A stretch of DNA of 64,000 nucleotides from Bin5 sp965208965 (lineage in GTDB: Bacteria > Chloroflexota > Anaerolineae > Caldilineales > Caldilineaceae). The notes beneath the pieces were generated by a model, which saw only the letters and a list, made by a program, of their open reading frames with translations, did not search any database and had not been told where the DNA came from. The stretch lies in contig OZ242384.1 in NCBI GenBank assembly GCA_965208965.1, forward strand, positions 5,270,001-5,334,000, in the 5' to 3' direction. The position numbers were made by a program, and so were the translations under genes. How positions within the stretch are numbered: position 1 is the first letter of the stretch; every line of letters starts with the position of its first letter. Shown piece after piece: positions 59,918 to 64,000 of the stretch.

Positions 59918-60931
59918 TCAGTTCTGCTGCATTTTTTTTGCTGCGGCCAGAAGGTCGGCTTGCCAGTGACTCGGGTTGAGCAGCTCGGGATCGTCGATTC
60001 GCAGCTGGCGCAGTTCGTGGAGAAGGTCGGGCGAGAGCGTCGTGCTTGCTGCCTCCAGGTTTTCTTCGAGCTCTGCCTCAGTGCGCATGCCGACGAGCAC
60101 CGAGCCGATGGACGGTTCGGCCAGTGCAAAGGCGATGGCCGCCTTCGCCGGTGTGAGGCCGCGGCCGGACGCGTGCCGGGGAATTCTAACGGAGTCGGCA
60201 ACCAGCTGGCGGAATCGCCTTGAGCGTGCTTTCAAGGGTTCGAGCCAGTCGGGCAGGTAGTCGGCACGTTCGGTCAAGACCCCTTGCAGCAGGACCGACC
60301 GCACCATAACGCCAACTTGCCTCCTTCTGGCCGTAGGAAAGACCTTGCTCGCCAGGCGCTGGTCGAAGACGGAATAGGTGACCTGAATGGCGTCAAACAG
60401 TTCCAGTTCAAGCGCGGCGAGGGGTAGGTCGGGGCCGTAAAATGAGCCGCCGCGCCAGAGAGTCATACCGCTGGCACGTGCCTCAGAGAAGACTTCGGCT
60501 ACGAGGTCGGCCTGGGCCAGCAGATCGGCGTCGACGTTGTGGATCTGCCAGATGTCGACGTAGTCAGTTTGCAGGGAACGGAGACTGTTCTCAAGTCCGG
60601 ACAGCATGGCCCGGCGCAGGGCTTCGCCGCGCAACGTCTTTCCACCGGCTTGCACTGTCGCCTTTGTAGCCAGCACGACCCTCTTGCGTCGGCCGCGAAG
60701 GGCACGGCCGAGGACCGCTTCGCTGTTCCCATACGCCTGGGCCGTGTCAATGAAATTAATGCCGGCATCCAGCGCCGCGCCGACCAGGCGTTCGGCGGCG
60801 GACGACGAAGGGCGGCCGTACTGGCCGGGGACGGGGATTCCGTAATCCATCCCGAGTTCGACTGTGCCCAGGGCGATTGGAGAGACCGAAAGGCCAGTTC
60901 GTCCAAGTGTTCGATAGTGACTACGGTTCAT
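59918..60931 (-). CDS. aldo/keto reductase
   Basis: A 337-residue AKR with the tetrad complete: Asp and Tyr in FIDTAQAYGNSEA (about 60-72), Lys in VVLATKATVQ (about 85-94) and His in IWQIHNVDAD (about 124-133). The cofactor segment is SIGSVLVGMRTEAELEEN. The start ATG 60931 begins MNRSHYRTLGRTGLSVSPIA, as in the family; a GTG four codons upstream is possible. It is distinct from the downstream AKR and from the tandem AKR-fold pair at 43.6-45.6 kb, which lack the lysine. It lies 49 bases after the ferritin-like gene in the same operon. Confidence 0.89.
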   Translation of the reverse strand: MNRSHYRTLGRTGLSVSPIALGTVELGMDYGIPVPGQYGRPSSSAAERLVGAALDAGINFIDTAQAYGNSEAVLGRALRGRRKRVVLATKATVQAGGKTLRGEALRRAMLSGLENSLRSLQTDYVDIWQIHNVDADLLAQADLVAEVFSEARASGMTLWRGGSFYGPDLPLAALELELFDAIQVTYSVFDQRLASKVFPTARRRQVGVMVRSVLLQGVLTERADYLPDWLEPLKARSRRFRQLVADSVRIPRHASGRGLTPAKAAIAFALAEPSIGSVLVGMRTEAELEENLEAASTTLSPDLLHELRQLRIDDPELLNPSHWQADLLAAAKKMQQN

Positions 60932-60980
60932 GGGCTGATGCACGCGGCTCGAGGCTGGTAGCTGGAACAGGTACTGGTAG

Positions 60981-62192
60981 CTATTCTTCGGTCAAGGGCA
61001 GTTCGTGGATGGGAAGCTTGCCCGACATGTACTCCCGTTCCCACAGGGCTACCGTCTCCTTGACGAATTCGTCCACCGGCGTGTCGATCCCATGTTGGGT
61101 CATCAGCTGCGGCAGCCATTTGTGCCCAAAGGCGACATGCTGACGTTCGTCGGCCATGTCGTAGCTGACGAACTGGGCCGAGAGACGGTCGCCGGTCTCG
61201 GCGTAGGCGGCCATCTGCTCGTGGCGGTGGGGGAAGGCGTGGGTCTCGTTGCCCATCGTCAGGAGACAGTATTGGGTGGCGGCGTCGTACTGGCTGCGCC
61301 AGGTGTAGATACGCGTGTTCTGTGGGACCTTGGTATAGTCGCGTCCGTGCTGGGCCAGCCACTCGATTCCCAGCCTGCAATGGCGGGTCTCGTCGTAGCA
61401 GTGGCGGGCGCTGTCATGAGTGAAGGCCCAAGGCATATCGGGAGACAGGTGGATGATGAGCGCGACTGTTTCGGCGGCGAGCATCTCCTGGCTGTAGCTT
61501 TCGAAATCCCGCAGGCGCTGGGTCGCATGATCGACATCCGTTATCCGTTTGCCGGCGTCGCGATTGACCAGACTGAATCGGTTGTCGCGGGCGGCGTCGC
61601 GAGGGCATTCGAATGTTGTTCGACACGGGGCGGGCGCCGGTTTCGCCTTCCTGTCTTCGCGGCCAGAAACGCCCCCGGCTGCTGCAAGCAGGTGTGCGAT
61701 ATAGGCTTCCCATTCGCCGGGTTCATGGTCCGCCAACGTTTCTTCTGCCCAGGCGAGTTGCGCCTCTTCATCTATCAGTATGTGTTTGAAGGCGTACAGA
61801 GTCGGGGCATCCGGGTTGGCGAAGGTCTGGTCGCAGTGCCAGCGGTAGGTGTCGACGAGGGCCGGTTTGATCACGCGGAAGAGGCCGGCCAATAGGTCGG
61901 CTTCGCTGGGCGCGTGCAGCGCTTCGGCCATCAGGTGTTCGAGCGCGTCGTCACCGGGCGGGCGGAAGGCGGGCGTCTGGATCTCACGCAGGCGCTGGTA
62001 GAGGTGCTGCACGTGCTGGGCGTCTTCCCATAGCAGGCGGCCCATCGCCAGCTTCCAGTCCATGTTGGCTGTGCCTGGCAACCAGGCGGCCAGAATGCGC
62101 AGCGTCTCATACTCGATGAAACGGTAGCGGTTGAGCAGTTGCTTGTTGTGAGCGAAGTCGATCTGCTCCGGTGGGGAGAGTACCTGCATCAT
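60981..62192 (-). CDS. double ferritin-like (DUF455-like) putative di-metal protein
   Basis: A 403-residue helical protein built from two ferritin-like halves. Four candidate metal motifs are visible: WEDAQHVQHL (about 55-64), DEEAQLAWAEE (about 140-150), YDETRHCRLGIEW (about 264-276) and ADERQHVAFGHKW (about 346-358). Additional Glu residues lie in FIEYETLRILAAW (about 25-37) and LAAETVALIIHL (about 237-248). The first two motifs are less canonical than the last two ExxH motifs, so the C-terminal half may be the active site. It resembles DUF455 proteins; the reaction is unknown, with oxygen activation possible. It lies 8 bases after the amidohydrolase gene. Confidence 0.7.
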   Translation of the reverse strand: MMQVLSPPEQIDFAHNKQLLNRYRFIEYETLRILAAWLPGTANMDWKLAMGRLLWEDAQHVQHLYQRLREIQTPAFRPPGDDALEHLMAEALHAPSEADLLAGLFRVIKPALVDTYRWHCDQTFANPDAPTLYAFKHILIDEEAQLAWAEETLADHEPGEWEAYIAHLLAAAGGVSGREDRKAKPAPAPCRTTFECPRDAARDNRFSLVNRDAGKRITDVDHATQRLRDFESYSQEMLAAETVALIIHLSPDMPWAFTHDSARHCYDETRHCRLGIEWLAQHGRDYTKVPQNTRIYTWRSQYDAATQYCLLTMGNETHAFPHRHEQMAAYAETGDRLSAQFVSYDMADERQHVAFGHKWLPQLMTQHGIDTPVDEFVKETVALWEREYMSGKLPIHELPLTEE

Positions 62193-62200
62193 CCTTCTCC

Positions 62201-63259
62201 TTACTGAATATCCAGAAGCGCGGCGGCATTTCCGTAGAAGATGTCCTCGACCTTGCGCTCGCTCAGCTTCAGGCGGTCGCAGGCGAGGCGGAGGCTGCGC
62301 AGCGACTCGAGGCCGATGAGGACAGGCTGCAAGGAGATGTGCTTCTCGTCCAGGTCCATTTCATCGGCATAGAGCCAGTGGAAGGAGTCGCCGATGGCAA
62401 CGCAGCGGCCGCGCGTGTGGCTGACATGGAAGTCGGTCCCGTACATGAGCTTCTCATGGCCCATCGTCTCGACAATGGCCTCGAATGCGCCGGCCTCGGT
62501 CACGGCGGAAGTGTCAAACCAGACGTTTTCCAGGCCGCGCAGGCTCTCGATGCCCTCTATGGTGTGCCAGGGGTTGAAGCCGCGGGCGGCGTGGGCCAGA
62601 ATCAGCCGTATGTTGGGATAGGACTCGCAGTAGCGACGGATGGTCGCCTGGTTGACCGGGTCTGCGAGGGCTCGATCGCGCACCATGTGCAGCGTGATTG
62701 TAAGCCCGAGCGTGTTGGCGGCGACGATGTGCTCCTCGGGAAGGTAGGCCTCGATGGGCGCGGTCCAGGTCGGGTCTGCTGCAGTGTAGGAGCCGGCGCC
62801 GGATTCGGGCGTACCGAGGCGCGGATTCAGCGGGGCCATGGTGTGGTAGCATTTCAGGCCAGTCATGCCCAGGCGGCGGACTTCATCGAGGATTGTCTCG
62901 GCATCCATGTCGGGCGAGATGATCATCTGCCCGCGGGATTTGGCCGCCAGGGGTGAATCGCCGCTTATTTCTGCGCTGATGAACTCATTGTTGGCCTGGC
63001 GGTCGCCGAGAAAGACGAGGCCGAAGAAGAGACCGCCCACGACGCGTCCTCCAGGATGCAGCCACTCTGAGTACTTTTCAAACTCGGCCAGGCCCAGGCG
63101 GGGCGGCGTCGTATCCAAGCCAACGGGTGGAACACCGTCCGGATAGTGCTCGTGACAAAAGAGATGCGCGTGGGCATCGATAATGCGGTCAGGCAGGAAG
63201 GGGAGGATCTCCCTTTCGAGGAACTGCTGATCGGCTTCCTTAAAGTCGTGCGAGAACAT
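62201..63259 (-). CDS. amidohydrolase-superfamily metal-dependent hydrolase
   Basis: A 352-residue TIM-barrel hydrolase. Metal ligands: HxH in IIDAHAHLFCHEH (about 26-38), a histidine in LTITLHMVRDRA (about 182-193), the next in LILAHAARGFNPW (about 214-226) and Asp in MYGTDFHVSHTRG (about 265-277). It fits the Amidohydrolase_2 family (decarboxylases and lactonases such as uronate or LigI-type enzymes). Start ATG at 63257-63259 gives the family N-terminus. It is the second gene of the minus-strand operon, between the aminotransferase and the ferritin-like gene. Substrate not determinable. Confidence 0.86.
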   Translation of the reverse strand: MFSHDFKEADQQFLEREILPFLPDRIIDAHAHLFCHEHYPDGVPPVGLDTTPPRLGLAEFEKYSEWLHPGGRVVGGLFFGLVFLGDRQANNEFISAEISGDSPLAAKSRGQMIISPDMDAETILDEVRRLGMTGLKCYHTMAPLNPRLGTPESGAGSYTAADPTWTAPIEAYLPEEHIVAANTLGLTITLHMVRDRALADPVNQATIRRYCESYPNIRLILAHAARGFNPWHTIEGIESLRGLENVWFDTSAVTEAGAFEAIVETMGHEKLMYGTDFHVSHTRGRCVAIGDSFHWLYADEMDLDEKHISLQPVLIGLESLRSLRLACDRLKLSERKVEDIFYGNAAALLDIQ

Positions 63260-63314
63260 GGCAGGTATCCTGTGGCCTGATTCCTGTGCAGGTCATCTCT
63301 ATCGTCGCCTGGAC

Positions 63315-64000
63315 TTATCGGACCTGGCGGCGGAAGGGCTCCTTTTTGAGGTTGACAGTGAGCAGATCGTCGATACTGCCTTGCTCCAGCCCGGTACGAA
63401 CGACCTGGAGGGCCTCGGCCGCCGCTTCTGCGGTCAGGCGAATGTCATCATCGGTGTGAGAAAGCGTGGCCTTGAAGCTCATATAGGAATGCACACCTCT
63501 TTTGGCCATCTCCTGGATGAAGAGAGTAGAGACCTTGCGGGGATCGACGTCGTCAGGCGTATTGAGGGTTACGGTCGGGCCGGTATGCAGGCCGGTGCAG
63601 GCGCCGTCCAATCCTGAGTCATCTATTGCCTTGTTAAGTGCAGTACGCAGGCTCTCCCCTATTTCCTTAAAGCGACGGGGAGACTCACGTCGCTTCAGTT
63701 CGCGTATCGTTGCGAGCGAGGCTGCCAGCCCGATGTTGTCGCTCCAATACGAACTGGAGATGAACATGTGCTTAGCCGGTTCCATTACTTCGCGCGAACC
63801 GACTACGGCGCCCATGGGGTAGCCGTTGGACATCGACTTGGCCACTACTGTCATATCGGGCGTTACGCCTACGGCCTCCTGCACACCGCCGACGGCGATG
63901 CGCCAGCCACAGGAGACCTCGTCGAAGATGAGGACGACGCCGTGGTCGGCAGCCAGCTTCTTTACCGCTTCCAGGTAACCAGGGTCCGGCAGCTCTGAGC
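63315..64000 (-). CDS. class-III PLP aminotransferase, GSA-aminomutase-like, C-terminal part (cut by window edge)
   Basis: About 228 codons of the C-terminal part are present; the gene begins beyond the right edge. The visible part starts ELPDPGYLEAVKKLAADHG, and the Asp that contacts the PLP nitrogen is in VLIFDEVSCGWRIAVGG. The Schiff-base lysine is in MTVVAKSMSNGYPMGA, followed by the HemL-like C-terminal domain. It is a relative of, but not a close copy of, the aminotransferase at 38065-39273. It is the first visible gene of the minus-strand operon, 55 bases from the amidohydrolase. It probably transfers an amino group to or from a small keto compound. Confidence 0.88.
   Translation of the reverse strand, partial: SELPDPGYLEAVKKLAADHGVVLIFDEVSCGWRIAVGGVQEAVGVTPDMTVVAKSMSNGYPMGAVVGSREVMEPAKHMFISSSYWSDNIGLAASLATIRELKRRESPRRFKEIGESLRTALNKAIDDSGLDGACTGLHTGPTVTLNTPDDVDPRKVSTLFIQEMAKRGVHSYMSFKATLSHTDDDIRLTAEAAAEALQVVRTGLEQGSIDDLLTVNLKKEPFRRQVR

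Overview
The window looks like an accessory carbohydrate and small-molecule uptake region of a G+C-rich, monoderm-like environmental bacterium. The best guess is Chloroflexota (Caldilineae or SAR202-like), possibly sponge- or marine-associated. This is an inference from gene content: many Tat-exported lipoprotein solute-binding proteins carrying an RRxFL motif and a LAAC-type lipobox, stacked ABC importers, several phytanoyl-CoA-dioxygenase-like (PhyH) oxygenases, aldo/keto reductases, Gfo/Idh/MocA oxidoreductases and DUF4058/DUF4380/GH172-type families. No rRNA, tRNA, CRISPR array, phage or intact insertion sequence was found.

Region 1 (1-10.2 kb) is a divergent pair of oligopeptide/nickel-type (family 5) ABC gene sets. 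The minus-strand operon runs from a near-consensus sigma70-type promoter (5820-5847) with a perfect palindrome at the predicted start site. It encodes a sialidase-like beta-propeller protein (frameshifted near its end), OppB, OppC, OppD, OppF and the start of a lipoprotein binding protein. On the plus strand a second OppB-OppC pair without its own ATPases is followed by a PhyH oxygenase. The roughly 1.36 kb between them is rich in operator-like repeats. Region 2 (10.3-15.8 kb) holds a HicB-HicA toxin-antitoxin pair, a transaldolase-like protein, a membrane fatty-acid-hydroxylase-like protein, and a tightly coupled Gfo/Idh/MocA dehydrogenase, bicupin and ROK protein.

Region 3 (15.9-54.6 kb) contains five CUT1-type sugar importer sets (A-E): (A) two tandem binding-protein genes plus permeases at 15.9-21.0 kb; (B) 25.7-29.8 kb, with a collapsed duplicate permease pair and an N-terminally shortened permease; (C) 33.6-37.0 kb; (D) 45.8-51.1 kb, with a decayed binding-protein copy and an Ig-like secreted protein gene inserted before the permeases; (E) 51.3-54.6 kb. 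None has a MalK/MsmX-type ATPase in the window, so a shared ATPase elsewhere is expected. Nearly every binding-protein gene is followed by a stem-loop before the permease genes. Between the importers lie enzymes that would process the imported compounds: a GH32/GH43-like propeller enzyme and a GH172 (DUF2961) enzyme, an acetyl-xylan-esterase-like hydrolase with an AGE-family epimerase, and a long plus-strand run at 37.1-45.6 kb (PhyH, GSA-type aminotransferase, PhyH, DUF4380 protein, GH5-like hydrolase, ThuA-like protein, two tandem aldo/keto-reductase-fold proteins with an altered catalytic tetrad).

Region 4 (54.7-64 kb) has two tandem PhyH paralogues and an AAC(3)/YokD-type N-acetyltransferase on the plus strand. 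These converge on a six-gene minus-strand operon: GSA-type aminotransferase (cut by the window edge), amidohydrolase, double ferritin-like protein, two aldo/keto reductases and a Gfo/Idh/MocA oxidoreductase. Together the window suggests import of several glycosides or sugar-like osmolytes followed by cytoplasmic oxidation, hydroxylation, epimerisation and amino-group transfer. Substrates cannot be read from the sequence.
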